This document shows positions 1 through 9,689 of a stretch of 64,000 nucleotides of DNA, one piece after another; the first letter of the stretch is position 1; every line of letters starts with the position of its first letter. The translations under genes and the position numbers were made by a program. Under the pieces are notes generated by a model, which did no database searches, was not told the origin of the DNA, and worked only from the letters and a program-made list of their open reading frames with translations. Source of the DNA: Chloroflexota bacterium (GTDB taxonomy: Bacteria > Chloroflexota > Anaerolineae > Anaerolineales > UBA11579); NCBI GenBank assembly GCA_018662365.1, contig JABJGH010000030.1, positions 151,587-215,586 on the forward strand, read 5' to 3'.

Positions 1-2
1 TT

Positions 3-1958
3 CAAGGTGAATTTGACGAAGATGATACAGATGATTGGTTACAAAGTATTAGAGAACAACAAGGGATTCTTGCCGAAGAGGAAACTGCTGAGGAAAAGTC
101 CGATACTAGTGATTTTTTGGAACGTATTCAAGACCTAAAAAATGAAGAAGAGGAATTGGAAGAAGATCCTCAATCCTTTTTAGATAGCATTGGAAATGAA
201 ACAGAGGCCGCCTCAGAATCAGAATTTTTAGACAGCTCAAAAATTGATGATACAAATTTAGACTGGTTATCAGGGATTTCCGACGAAAAACCTCCATCTT
301 TAACCTCAGAACTTCTGGATAACAGGCTAGGGGACTTGGACGAAGTTGATGAAAAAGAAAATGTTGAATTACCTGATTGGCTGATCAAGATTAAAAGTGG
401 GGAAGATTCAGAGGTGGATAAAGCGAAATCAAATGAGGAAAGTTTGGCGGGGGAAGATTCAGCCGAGACTGGTGATTGGATGGATCAATTCGCCGACCCT
501 GAAGAAACTGATTTGGCAAGACCAAAGATTGATTTTAACCTTGAAGAAGATTTAGCATGGATAAAGGAACAAGATGTTTTGGCGGGGGACACTGGTGAAA
601 TAAGCGCTGTTTTAGACATTTCGAAAAATCTGGAACCGAGTGTTGACCCGGATTGGTTATCTAGCATGGAGGAAAAATCACTTGCAGATGCCGAAATTGA
701 AATGCCAGACATTACGATCGAAGAAAGGCCCGTTGGCGAAAAAGGAAGTTTTGTGGCATCAGAGCGGGGGTCCGAACTGGCAACCGGAGAGGAAGATGGA
801 ATTTCAAGGGCAGAAGTCCCCAGTTGGTTGCAAGCTATTCGCCCAGAAGGGATGTTCGACCTCATCGGAGAGGATGGGAATTATATACTTGGTGAAGCTG
901 AGACAACTGGCCCTTTAGCGGGAATTGGAAATGTCTTACCAGCGGAACCGGGTAATGTTCTATTTAGCCTAAACAAAGTTCCAAAGGTAGATCTATATGT
1001 AAGTAAAACTCAACAGGTTCATATTTCTATATTGAATGATATGATTTCCGCCGAAGAGGAAACACCTTCCGTTAAAAGACGGTCGATAGCCATTCCTCAG
1101 CAAGTATTAAGGTGGATCATTGCTGGATTGCTCTATATCGCTGTAATGATTCCCGTTTTCAATGGGCAAATGAACGCTCCCTTGCCCACGGCCACCCATC
1201 CAGAAATCTCAGCAATGTCAGATATCGTTAATTCCCTGCCCCCTTCTTCACCCGTTCTGGTAGCCTTTGAATATCAACCTGGGCTTTCAGGTGAAATGGA
1301 GGCAGCCTCGGCAGCCGTCTTAGATCATCTCCTTATTCGGGGATCCGAATTGGTATTCATTTCTACCTCACCAACCGGTCCAGGACTAATCGAGCATTAT
1401 TTGGACACTTTGTTATCAAACCATACTTATATCGCCGATGAAAAATTCCCAAACTTAGGATATATATCCGGAGGAATAGCTGCATTATTAAACTTTGCAA
1501 ATAATCCTCAATCAACTGTGCCAAGGGTTTATTTGGAAAATACTGAAGGGCAAGATGTAAACGTCTGGACTGTTGAGCCGCTCAATCAGATCAAAAAAAT
1601 TCAAGACTTCGCCATGATTTTGGTCATCTCCGATGATCCCGATACAGCCAGATCATGGATTGAACAAGTTGAACCCTATCTTTCAGAAGATGATGTGCCC
1701 TTGACAATGGTAATTAGTGCGCAAGCTGAACCATTGATTTACCCGTATTATGACAATTCTCCCCGACAAGTTTCAGGTTTGGTTTCTGGCCTGTCAGGGG
1801 GAGCAATGTATGAAACAATTAGTGTTAGAGAGAACATCGCTAGTCGCTATTGGGATGGATTTGGAAATGGCCTAAGCGTCACAATAATCATTATCCTTTT
1901 TGGAGGAATTTTCAATTCCGTCAATAGCTGGCGAGAAAATAGGCAAAAGGTCCGATAA
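3..1958 (+). CDS. Acidic DWL-repeat membrane protein (5' truncated by window edge)
   Basis: Frame is open from base 3, so the track start at TTG 117 is probably not the true start. Acidic N-terminal region with repeated DWL-type motifs, TM segments near IAGLLYIAVMIPVF and VTIIIILFGGIF. Confidence 0.8.
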   Translation, partial: QGEFDEDDTDDWLQSIREQQGILAEEETAEEKSDTSDFLERIQDLKNEEEELEEDPQSFLDSIGNETEAASESEFLDSSKIDDTNLDWLSGISDEKPPSLTSELLDNRLGDLDEVDEKENVELPDWLIKIKSGEDSEVDKAKSNEESLAGEDSAETGDWMDQFADPEETDLARPKIDFNLEEDLAWIKEQDVLAGDTGEISAVLDISKNLEPSVDPDWLSSMEEKSLADAEIEMPDITIEERPVGEKGSFVASERGSELATGEEDGISRAEVPSWLQAIRPEGMFDLIGEDGNYILGEAETTGPLAGIGNVLPAEPGNVLFSLNKVPKVDLYVSKTQQVHISILNDMISAEEETPSVKRRSIAIPQQVLRWIIAGLLYIAVMIPVFNGQMNAPLPTATHPEISAMSDIVNSLPPSSPVLVAFEYQPGLSGEMEAASAAVLDHLLIRGSELVFISTSPTGPGLIEHYLDTLLSNHTYIADEKFPNLGYISGGIAALLNFANNPQSTVPRVYLENTEGQDVNVWTVEPLNQIKKIQDFAMILVISDDPDTARSWIEQVEPYLSEDDVPLTMVISAQAEPLIYPYYDNSPRQVSGLVSGLSGGAMYETISVRENIASRYWDGFGNGLSVTIIIILFGGIFNSVNSWRENRQKVR

Positions 1959-1971
1959 TGAGGAATAAATA

Positions 1972-2604
1972 ATGGAAATTATCGGTTTAGTTATTGCATC
2001 CGTCCTCACTATTTTAGTGTTGCTATATGCTTTTGGGGACAACGTATTCTTCCGAACTGCAATCCATGTATTTATTGGAGTGGCTGCTGGTTATGCAGGT
2101 GCAGTAGCAATTAGCAATGTGTTGATTCCGCAAATAATGAACCTTACATTTAGCGGTTTGGCGGTTCCCTTACTGTTGATTGGCATGCTTCTAATGAAAA
2201 TCTCACCAAAAACTTCAATGTTAGGGAATCCAGCATCTGCATTCTTGGTCGGTGTTGGCGCAGCGATTGCTGTTGGGGGAGCAATCCAAGGGACTTTGCT
2301 GCCACAAATAAATGGCGCTTCAAATTATTTCAATTCTGGACTTATTCAGGGAATCCTTATCCTGATCGGTGCAACAACAACATTGATCTCTTTCCACTTT
2401 AGTACAAAAATTTCACCTAACCAAATTCCGGAACGCAACCTGATCATGGAATGGATATCGAGTGTTGGGAAAGTCTTTATTGCCATCACTTTCGGGGTCA
2501 TTTTTGCAGGGGTTTACAGCTCTGCAATGACGGCTTTAGTTGAACGATTTGTATTTCTATCAGATGTCTTTACCCAAATAATGACAATTGCTGGAGTCCA
2601 ATGA
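1972..2604 (+). CDS. Multi-pass membrane protein of unknown function
   Basis: 210 aa, mostly hydrophobic with several TM segments; 13 nt after the previous gene and overlapping the next. Confidence 0.8.
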   Translation: MEIIGLVIASVLTILVLLYAFGDNVFFRTAIHVFIGVAAGYAGAVAISNVLIPQIMNLTFSGLAVPLLLIGMLLMKISPKTSMLGNPASAFLVGVGAAIAVGGAIQGTLLPQINGASNYFNSGLIQGILILIGATTTLISFHFSTKISPNQIPERNLIMEWISSVGKVFIAITFGVIFAGVYSSAMTALVERFVFLSDVFTQIMTIAGVQ

Positions 2605-4406
2605 CAGAAAATTTAGAAGATATCTACCCCAATATCTCTGAGATATCAGATGTAAAACCCAGTTCTTTGGTTTCAATTGAAGTTGGAACAATAAATACGC
2701 GCGCCTCCTTATTTGACATGGTTGAAGGAAGATATCGATTTTTAGCGGCTGGAACCGCCCCCACAACGATAAACCCGCCCTTTTCTGATATCAGTGAAGG
2801 AGTTCGGTTAGCTATCGCAAATTTAACAGCTATTTCCGGGCGATCAATTACAAATATTAATGACGATTTGATCATTCCAAGTGATCCTGATGGATATGGA
2901 GTCGATCATCTCGCAGCTAGCTATTCGGTTGGAAATCCGCTTAAAACGATCGTGATCGGGTTGCTCGATAAAGTATCTCTTGAAAGTGCCGTTCATTTAG
3001 CCCATACTGTGTATACAGATATCATTGATACGATCAGCATCAGTGAACATGGTCAATCCAATAAACAAATAAACACAATCGTGCATAGCAGACCTGATTT
3101 GGTAATTCTAGCGGGAGGAACCAATGGTGGGGCGTCAAAGACCGTGCTAAAAATGGTTAATGCCCTCAGAATGGCAATATATTTGATTCCGGAAGGATTT
3201 AGACCTACCATTTTATTCGTTGGAAACGAAGAACTTGCAGAAAAAGTACAAAAATTATTTAGTCCAATAACTGAAATCCACACTGCCCCCAATATTCGTC
3301 CAAGTTTGTCAAAAGAACAACTGGACGTAGCTCAATCAAAATTATCGGAACTATTTCAAACGTTCCATAATAAACGAACTTTGGGGTTTCAGGATCTAAA
3401 CGATTATTCCGGTGGGTTTATGGTCCCAGCGTCTAAATCTTTTGGCCGGGTTATTCGCTTTTTCAGCAAGATTGTTCGCACACCCGATCAACGAGGGGTA
3501 TTGGGAATTGATTTAGGGTCTGATTCCACAACAGTAGCTGCTGCCTTCAATGGAGACCTTCGACTTCGGGTTGTCTCAAAATTGGGCATTGGAACAGGTC
3601 TCGAAAGCATTTTAAAATCTAGCCAGCTAAAAGATATCACTCGCTGGCTATCGAAAGAAATCCCACCTTCGGAAGTGCTAGATTATATTCAAAACAAGAT
3701 CATCCGCCCGGGAACCTTACCCGTCACTGATGAAGATCTGGAAATTGAGCAAGCTTTAGCGAGGGAAATCATTCAACAAGCCCTCAAAAAAGCGAATATG
3801 AATTTCCCTAAAAATATTAGGCGCGTTGAAAAAGGCACCTTACCCAATTTTGACCCAATCCTGGTAAGCGGCAGCACATTAGGACTTGCACCTAGTGCTG
3901 CCCAAAGCTTGCTAATGATTTTGGACGCTCTACAACCTATGGGGATTCAGCAGATTATTTTAGATAAAAACAGTTTAGCTATCGCCCTTGGCGCCGCTAT
4001 ACCGATTAACCCAACTTTAGTTTCCCAACTGTTGTTAGATCCAATTGCCTTCCTTAACCTGGGTTTTGTAGTCTCCCCTGCAGGCAAGGCCAAATTGGGC
4101 AGCCCTGTTTTGAAAGTCCGAATTGATTATGAATCTGGCCATTCCAACATTGTCACCGTTGACCAGGGAGAAATTCAAAAAATTCCTCTTGCATTGGGGC
4201 AACGGGCCAGAATATACCTGGATCCACTTCAACGTACAAATTTGGGTAGTGGCCCCGGAAAACGTCTACCCCCACATGCGGTAGTAGGTGGCCCCTTTGG
4301 CCTGATCATTGATGCCCGTGGAAGACCGATCAAATTACCCAATAATTCAAAGAAACGACGAGCACTATTGAGAAAGTGGGCAGAATCGTTGGAAAAGAAA
4401 GATTAG
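2601..4406 (+). CDS. Glutamate mutase MutL-like (ASKHA-fold) protein
   Basis: N-terminal SLVSIEVGTINTRASLFD and internal GVLGIDLGSDSTTVAAAF phosphate-binding type motifs, LVILAGGTNGG; overall resembles the MutL family. ATGA overlap with upstream gene. Confidence 0.7.
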   Translation: MTENLEDIYPNISEISDVKPSSLVSIEVGTINTRASLFDMVEGRYRFLAAGTAPTTINPPFSDISEGVRLAIANLTAISGRSITNINDDLIIPSDPDGYGVDHLAASYSVGNPLKTIVIGLLDKVSLESAVHLAHTVYTDIIDTISISEHGQSNKQINTIVHSRPDLVILAGGTNGGASKTVLKMVNALRMAIYLIPEGFRPTILFVGNEELAEKVQKLFSPITEIHTAPNIRPSLSKEQLDVAQSKLSELFQTFHNKRTLGFQDLNDYSGGFMVPASKSFGRVIRFFSKIVRTPDQRGVLGIDLGSDSTTVAAAFNGDLRLRVVSKLGIGTGLESILKSSQLKDITRWLSKEIPPSEVLDYIQNKIIRPGTLPVTDEDLEIEQALAREIIQQALKKANMNFPKNIRRVEKGTLPNFDPILVSGSTLGLAPSAAQSLLMILDALQPMGIQQIILDKNSLAIALGAAIPINPTLVSQLLLDPIAFLNLGFVVSPAGKAKLGSPVLKVRIDYESGHSNIVTVDQGEIQKIPLALGQRARIYLDPLQRTNLGSGPGKRLPPHAVVGGPFGLIIDARGRPIKLPNNSKKRRALLRKWAESLEKKD

Positions 4407-4444
4407 TTGGCATATCTCTTGCACATTATTGAATAAGGATAATT

Positions 4445-5497
4445 ATGCAATCTACCGTTACACATATTCTACCTCTAGCTAAAATTCATCGTTCTCGGAT
4501 GCTTCCCATCCCGGGAACCGTTTTAGTGCGCGCCGGGCAAGATGTTGTCGCCACAGATCTTATCGCAGAGGTAAATTTGAAACCAGAGCATATGCTTTTG
4601 GATATTTCCAATGGCTTAGGGGTACCGCCAGAAAAAACAAATGAGTACATAATGCGTGAAATTGGTGAAGATGTGGCTCAGGATGGTATTGTTGCTCAAT
4701 GGAAAAATGGCAGTCGGGTGGTGAGGGCACCTAAAGCCGGCAAGGTGGTTGCCATTAGTGGCGGCAAATTGCTACTCCAAACCGAAAATGAACCCTATCA
4801 AGTCTTGGCAGGTATGACGGGTACAGTTAGCGAGGTTAAGGCAGATTTTGGTGCAGAGATCGAAACCTCAGGGGCTTGGATTCAAGGGGTCTGGGGAAAT
4901 GACAAAATTTCCATGGGAAAATTGACCATTTTAGCTAGTCGACCAGACCATATATTTGAATTTGAGGATACCGATCAAGATCAAAAAGATTTTGTCCTAT
5001 TTGCTGGATATTGCAGTAATCCTCAAGTTTTGGAAACTTGTGAAAGCAATCAGGTGGCAGGGTTGATTTTAGGGAGCATGGCAACTCAATTGATCCCAAT
5101 GGCACTGGAAATGTCTTTCCCAATTATTGTTATTGAAGGATTTGGGTTATTAGATGTCAATGATACGGCTTATAAACTTCTGTCCACAAGTGCTGGGCGA
5201 GAGGTTTCGATCAACTCTATGCCAAATAACCCCTTTAATGGTGAACGCCCAGAAATCACTATTCCACTAGAAAGTAGTGGAAACCCCACAACCCCCCTGG
5301 ATATGCAATTTCTTGAGCCAGGGATTCAGGTTCGAATATTACGAGCTCCATATATGGGAAAAGTGGGCATTATAAATAACCTATTACCGGGTATGACGCG
5401 ATTCCCCAGCGGCTTAAGAACATCCGGTGCTGAAATTGCCCTTGGCAATAACGAAAAAGTCGTTGTTCCGCTGGCGAACATAGAAGTTCTGGGGTAA
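4445..5497 (+). CDS. Hypothetical protein with lipoyl/barrel-sandwich-like N-terminal region and possible KOW-like C-terminus
   Basis: ORF of 350 aa; VVRAPKAGKVVAISGGKLLLQTENEPYQVLAGMTGTVSEVKADFG resembles a barrel-sandwich segment; C-terminal VRILRAPYMGKVGIINNLL resembles KOW. Confidence 0.6.
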   Translation: MQSTVTHILPLAKIHRSRMLPIPGTVLVRAGQDVVATDLIAEVNLKPEHMLLDISNGLGVPPEKTNEYIMREIGEDVAQDGIVAQWKNGSRVVRAPKAGKVVAISGGKLLLQTENEPYQVLAGMTGTVSEVKADFGAEIETSGAWIQGVWGNDKISMGKLTILASRPDHIFEFEDTDQDQKDFVLFAGYCSNPQVLETCESNQVAGLILGSMATQLIPMALEMSFPIIVIEGFGLLDVNDTAYKLLSTSAGREVSINSMPNNPFNGERPEITIPLESSGNPTTPLDMQFLEPGIQVRILRAPYMGKVGIINNLLPGMTRFPSGLRTSGAEIALGNNEKVVVPLANIEVLG

Positions 5498-5588
5498 AAC
5501 TAGAAATACGGATGTGGAAAGAACCTAAAAAAGGTTTGGAACACAGCAAGCTAAAAAAAGCTTGTAAATCTGAAGGAGAAAGGTAATT

Positions 5589-6146
5589 ATGCTAGATAAT
5601 TTCGATGATCTGGATATCCCAGAAGAAGATGAAGTTGCAGATAGTGGAGGCAACCGTTCTTTTATCATGGTTGCAGGTGGAATAGGAGCTTTGATCGTCG
5701 TTGCCTTGTTAATGATGGCGGCCTATATTTTCTTTTTCCGACCCGATCCTAATGCCGCTCAACAAGCAGCCGATGAAACTCAAGCTGCCCAACAAGCGAC
5801 TACCGACGCTCTCAATCAATCATTGACAGAAACTGCAGATGCATTGGCAATTTTGCCTACGATGACCAATACACCGGTTCCGGTTATTGAAGAGGTAGCA
5901 CCTGCTGAAGATGTTGTTGAAGAGCCCACCCAAGATCCTCGTACGGCCACAGTTCAAGCCTTGCTTACCCAAGCCTCTATGGCGCAAACACAAGCGGTGG
6001 TTTCAACGCTCACCCCTACCCCTGAAGGTGCGTTACCGGATACAGGGTTTATGGACGATTTTGGCGCACCAGGACTAGCTGCCCTTGGATTAGTATTGAT
6101 ATTGATCATTTTCATGGCACGGCGATTACGCCAAGCCAATATCTAA
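5589..6146 (+). CDS. LPXTG-type (LPDTG) sortase substrate, N-terminal TM plus C-terminal sorting signal
   Basis: LPDTG followed by hydrophobic helix (GLAALGLVLILIIFM) and basic tail ARRLRQANI; RBS AAGGAGAAAGG upstream. Confidence 0.85.
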   Translation: MLDNFDDLDIPEEDEVADSGGNRSFIMVAGGIGALIVVALLMMAAYIFFFRPDPNAAQQAADETQAAQQATTDALNQSLTETADALAILPTMTNTPVPVIEEVAPAEDVVEEPTQDPRTATVQALLTQASMAQTQAVVSTLTPTPEGALPDTGFMDDFGAPGLAALGLVLILIIFMARRLRQANI

Positions 6147-6162
6147 AACAATTATTAAACCT

Positions 6163-6197
6163 AAAACAGGCTGGAATTTAATTCCAGCCTGTTTTTA
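6163..6197. terminator. Bidirectional intrinsic terminator
   Basis: AAAACAGGCTGGAAT-TTA-ATTCCAGCCTGTTTTT between convergent genes. Confidence 0.85.
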
Positions 6198-6212
6198 TTT
6201 AAACAAATCACA

Positions 6213-6548
6213 TTATTGCGGGTAGGAATATAATCCCGAGGTCCCCGGTAAAAGCACTTCTATATGTACCACTGCATCCAAATTTAATGGCCCATAGACA
6301 TGGGGAAATATATCTCCATCTGACTCCTCCCATTTTAATTCTGGGATGATCTTATCTTCTTCGGTATGTAATAACACCAAATGGGGAAGGTCTTTATAAA
6401 AAGTGTTGACAACTTTTTCCACTTGCTCTGCACGAGAGAAATGAATAAACCCCTCGGTTTCAACAGATGGGGGAGAATAATCTCCTTGCTTTTGCGCTTC
6501 TCTCCAATCTTCTATTTGACAAACATGATAAATTTTTTCTGGTCTCAT
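6213..6548 (-). CDS. DUF952 family protein
   Basis: 111 aa, IYHVCQIEDWREAQKQGDYSPPSVETEGFIHFSRAEQV typical of DUF952; ATGA overlap with coaBC. Confidence 0.75.
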   Translation of the reverse strand: MRPEKIYHVCQIEDWREAQKQGDYSPPSVETEGFIHFSRAEQVEKVVNTFYKDLPHLVLLHTEEDKIIPELKWEESDGDIFPHVYGPLNLDAVVHIEVLLPGTSGLYSYPQ

Positions 6549-7759
6549 TTTAGGATTTCTTCCACCTTTTCAAGAATTGCTATTGCCACCTGTTCTTTGG
6601 TCAATAAAGGCAAGGCTTCTTTACTTCCATCTGCAGAGATTATCGTTACCCGATTGGTATCGACCTCAAACCCTGCATCTTTGGCACTAATATCATTTGC
6701 AACAATAAAATCTAACCCCTTCTCTAAGAGTTTTTTCTCAGCATTTTCTATTACATCCTTACTTTCTGCTGCAAAACCAATGATCACCTTTGGTTTCCCT
6801 GACTTCTTCTTTTCTTCAGAAACATTCTTCAATATATCTTGGGTTGCTTTGAGTTTGATTTCAGGGATTCCCGAAGATTTTTTGATCTTTTCAGAGGAAT
6901 TTTTTATGGGGCGATAATCGGCAACCGCGGCAGCCATGATCAAAACATCCGCATTTGCTGTGTGGGAAATAACGGCCGCAGACATCTCTTCGGCACTACG
7001 CACATCCGTCCTCTCCACACCTATCGGTGTAGGTAATAAATTCGGTCCTGAGATCAACCTAACTTCTGCACCCATGTCGATGGCTACTTGAGCGATTGCA
7101 AATCCTTGTTTCCCTGACGAACGATTCGTAATAAATCTAACTGGGTCAATCGCCTCTTGAGTTCCCCCCGCAGTGACTAAGATTTTCTTGCCCGTCAGGG
7201 GACCTGATCTGCTAAATAAATATCTGATATTGCCAAATAAGTCGCTTGGCTCTGTCATTCGTCCAACTGCTCGCATGCCTGAGGCTAAATGCCCAGCCTC
7301 TGGTCCAATGATTGTCACCTTTCGAGATTTCAAAATTTCGAGATTTGCCTGTGTTGCAGGATGACTATACATTCCTCCATCCATCGCTGGTGCAATTAAA
7401 ATAGGGCATTCAGCTGCCAGGGCAGTCAAGGTCAACAAGTTTCCTGCTTCCCCATGAACCATTTTTGCCATGGTATTAGCGGTGACCGGCGCGATTACAA
7501 AAAGATCGGCTTCTTTACCCAAACTAATATGAACCACATGCCCTTGGTCCCCCCACAGATCGGCATCCACATAAGCCTTTCTTCCCGTAACGGATTGAAA
7601 TGTTAGGAGGGATACAAACGCCGTAGCCGCTTTGGTGAGAATCACATCCACCTCTGCCCCTGCCTGAGTAAGTTTCGACGCCAGATCAGCAGATTTATAA
7701 GCAGCGATTGAGCCGGTCACACCGAGTAAAATTCGTTTCTTTTTTATTGGATGGATCAT
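6545..7759 (-). CDS. coaBC: Bifunctional phosphopantothenoylcysteine decarboxylase/phosphopantothenate-cysteine ligase
   Basis: KRILLGVTGSIAAYKSADLASKL, PAMDGGMYSHPATQ, ILVTAGGTQEAIDPVRFITNRSSGKQG. Confidence 0.95.
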   Translation of the reverse strand: MIHPIKKKRILLGVTGSIAAYKSADLASKLTQAGAEVDVILTKAATAFVSLLTFQSVTGRKAYVDADLWGDQGHVVHISLGKEADLFVIAPVTANTMAKMVHGEAGNLLTLTALAAECPILIAPAMDGGMYSHPATQANLEILKSRKVTIIGPEAGHLASGMRAVGRMTEPSDLFGNIRYLFSRSGPLTGKKILVTAGGTQEAIDPVRFITNRSSGKQGFAIAQVAIDMGAEVRLISGPNLLPTPIGVERTDVRSAEEMSAAVISHTANADVLIMAAAVADYRPIKNSSEKIKKSSGIPEIKLKATQDILKNVSEEKKKSGKPKVIIGFAAESKDVIENAEKKLLEKGLDFIVANDISAKDAGFEVDTNRVTIISADGSKEALPLLTKEQVAIAILEKVEEILK

Positions 7760-7848
7760 AATCTTTCTCTTTTAGTATTCGCTAATTACCCTTTTTAATA
7801 TTACCTCAACCGATCAAACAACCACATCAATGATTGTTGGAAACACTC

Positions 7849-8277
7849 TTATGAGTTTATTTCTTTCTCCCAAACAGACCAAATCTTTTTGGAAACTTCC
7901 TCAATGCGATCATAAAATTGAGGGTTTAGCGAGCCATATCCTCGCCAACTGAAGAACTCCTCGTCAATTATCTTAAAAACATCCAAACTGTTTTTGCATT
8001 CTCCCGACCTTGAAGTGATCGAAAGGGATTCATTTAGATAATCTTCATCGAGAACTACTTTTATGAACCAGGGATTAATCTCTCGAAGACTGGATAACAC
8101 AATGTCATAAACCCGGCCATAAGATGCTTCGATTCCAGAAGATCGAAAATTCTTTTCATCGATATAGGTGTAGCTTTTGGTCTCTTTTGACTTCCCATAA
8201 AATTGAACAATAATTGTGGTCAGGCCTGCTACGAGCAATACCGCCGCTACAAGCCAAACAAACATTGTACCTGTCAT
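7849..8277 (-). CDS. Small membrane-anchored hypothetical protein
   Basis: 142 aa with N-terminal TM helix; ATGA overlap with upstream methyltransferase gene. Confidence 0.6.
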   Translation of the reverse strand: MTGTMFVWLVAAVLLVAGLTTIIVQFYGKSKETKSYTYIDEKNFRSSGIEASYGRVYDIVLSSLREINPWFIKVVLDEDYLNESLSITSRSGECKNSLDVFKIIDEEFFSWRGYGSLNPQFYDRIEEVSKKIWSVWEKEINS

Positions 8278-8894
8278 GATTTCTTTACCCCTTTGGCATA
8301 TCGAACCAGCCCGGTCCCCATTTTTAATGTGGTTTCTGTCATAGTTAGACCTATATCCCTAAATATTTTTTTGAGATCGTCTTCAGACCATCGAAAACAT
8401 TCTTCAGCCTGCTGCCCATAACCCAATAAACTCTCACGAGCCACCCCAACAAGCTCCGAATCAACGGCTAGTTTTTCGGCAGCAGCAAGACTCATCTGCT
8501 CTGAAGGATTGAGCATACACAACTGACCCTCAGGTTTCAATATTCGCACAATCGTTTGCATCGCTACAAATGGGTCAGGGAGCAAATAAAACAAATTGCT
8601 CACAGTAATCATATCAAAACTCTTTTCCCGAAAAGGCATTTTGATAATATCCGCAATGAGTACATCTGGGTGCAAGGGGTGGGCGAACATTTCAGGGTCC
8701 ACATCACTCCCAAATGCAGAGATGCCATCCTTTGAAAAATAAGAGGGCAAGAGTCCCGGGCCGCAACCCACATCCAATACTTTTTGTCCTGGTTTGGGCG
8801 CACACCAGCACGCAAAAGAAGCCAGCATCCTTCCCCACCCAGTTTCGGTTTGGAGCTCTAAAAAATATTCCGAGAAATTTTCCATATCGTGCAT
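8274..8894 (-). CDS. Class I SAM-dependent methyltransferase
   Basis: VLDVGCGPGLLPSYFSKDG, FDMITVSNLFYLLPDP. Confidence 0.85.
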   Translation of the reverse strand: MHDMENFSEYFLELQTETGWGRMLASFACWCAPKPGQKVLDVGCGPGLLPSYFSKDGISAFGSDVDPEMFAHPLHPDVLIADIIKMPFREKSFDMITVSNLFYLLPDPFVAMQTIVRILKPEGQLCMLNPSEQMSLAAAEKLAVDSELVGVARESLLGYGQQAEECFRWSEDDLKKIFRDIGLTMTETTLKMGTGLVRYAKGVKKS

Positions 8895-8922
8895 TATTTT
8901 TTTGCCTACCCAAAGATGTTGA

Positions 8923-9687
8923 TCATTGGTTTAATGCCCAAATGATCCTCAACCCATCTAAGGTTAGCCATGGGGCAATAATCTCTAAGACATCGGTTTC
9001 AATAGCAACTACCTCGGCTAAACCACCGGTTGCGATAACTTTCATTTCCGGTCCAAGCTCAGCTTTAAATCTAGATACCATGCCTTCGACCAATCCCACA
9101 TAGCCAAATAATAGTCCAGATTGGAGGGCATGGGTAGTGTTTCTACCGATCACAGATGGTGGCCGAGTGAGATCTACACGAGAGAGTTTTGCGGCTCGAG
9201 AGAACAAAGCCTCAGCCGCGATCCCGATCCCGGGAGATATTGCCCCACCCAAATAATCACCCTCTGCAGAAATTGCGTCAAAGGTTGTGCCTGTCCCAAA
9301 ATCGACCACGCAGGCTGGCCCTCCATAAAGTCGCTGGACCGCAACACAATCCACAATCCGGTCTGCTCCAACTGCTTTGGGATCCTCATACCGGATATTG
9401 ACGCCTGTTTTTGTGCCAGCGTCTACCACCAGAACTTCCTTATTAAAATAACGCTGGCAGGCCTCTTCAATTTTTCCAGTTAAGGGAGGTACTACAGAAG
9501 CCATGCATATCCCTTCGATATCACTAGGCGAAATGCCTGCATGTTGGAGCATAGCAAAAAAACGAATCCCATATTCATCAGGCATTTGTTCGTGTTTTGT
9601 TGCTAGGCGCCACCGAGGTCCAAGTTCATCACCATCGTATAATCCCAAAGTAATATTCGTATTTCCAATATCTATGGTTAGTAACAT
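8923..9687 (-). CDS. coaX: Type III pantothenate kinase
   Basis: MLLTIDIGNTNITLGLYDGDEL, GADRIVDCVAV, VVDFGTGTTFDAI. Confidence 0.95.
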   Translation of the reverse strand: MLLTIDIGNTNITLGLYDGDELGPRWRLATKHEQMPDEYGIRFFAMLQHAGISPSDIEGICMASVVPPLTGKIEEACQRYFNKEVLVVDAGTKTGVNIRYEDPKAVGADRIVDCVAVQRLYGGPACVVDFGTGTTFDAISAEGDYLGGAISPGIGIAAEALFSRAAKLSRVDLTRPPSVIGRNTTHALQSGLLFGYVGLVEGMVSRFKAELGPEMKVIATGGLAEVVAIETDVLEIIAPWLTLDGLRIIWALNQ

Positions 9688-9689
9688 TT

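Noticed and set aside
485-865. 126-aa - strand ORF
   Set aside because: Antisense to the DWL-repeat gene; Ser-rich shadow of an acidic protein.
6381-6917. 178-aa + strand ORF
   Set aside because: Antisense to DUF952 and coaBC genes; looks like shadow coding.
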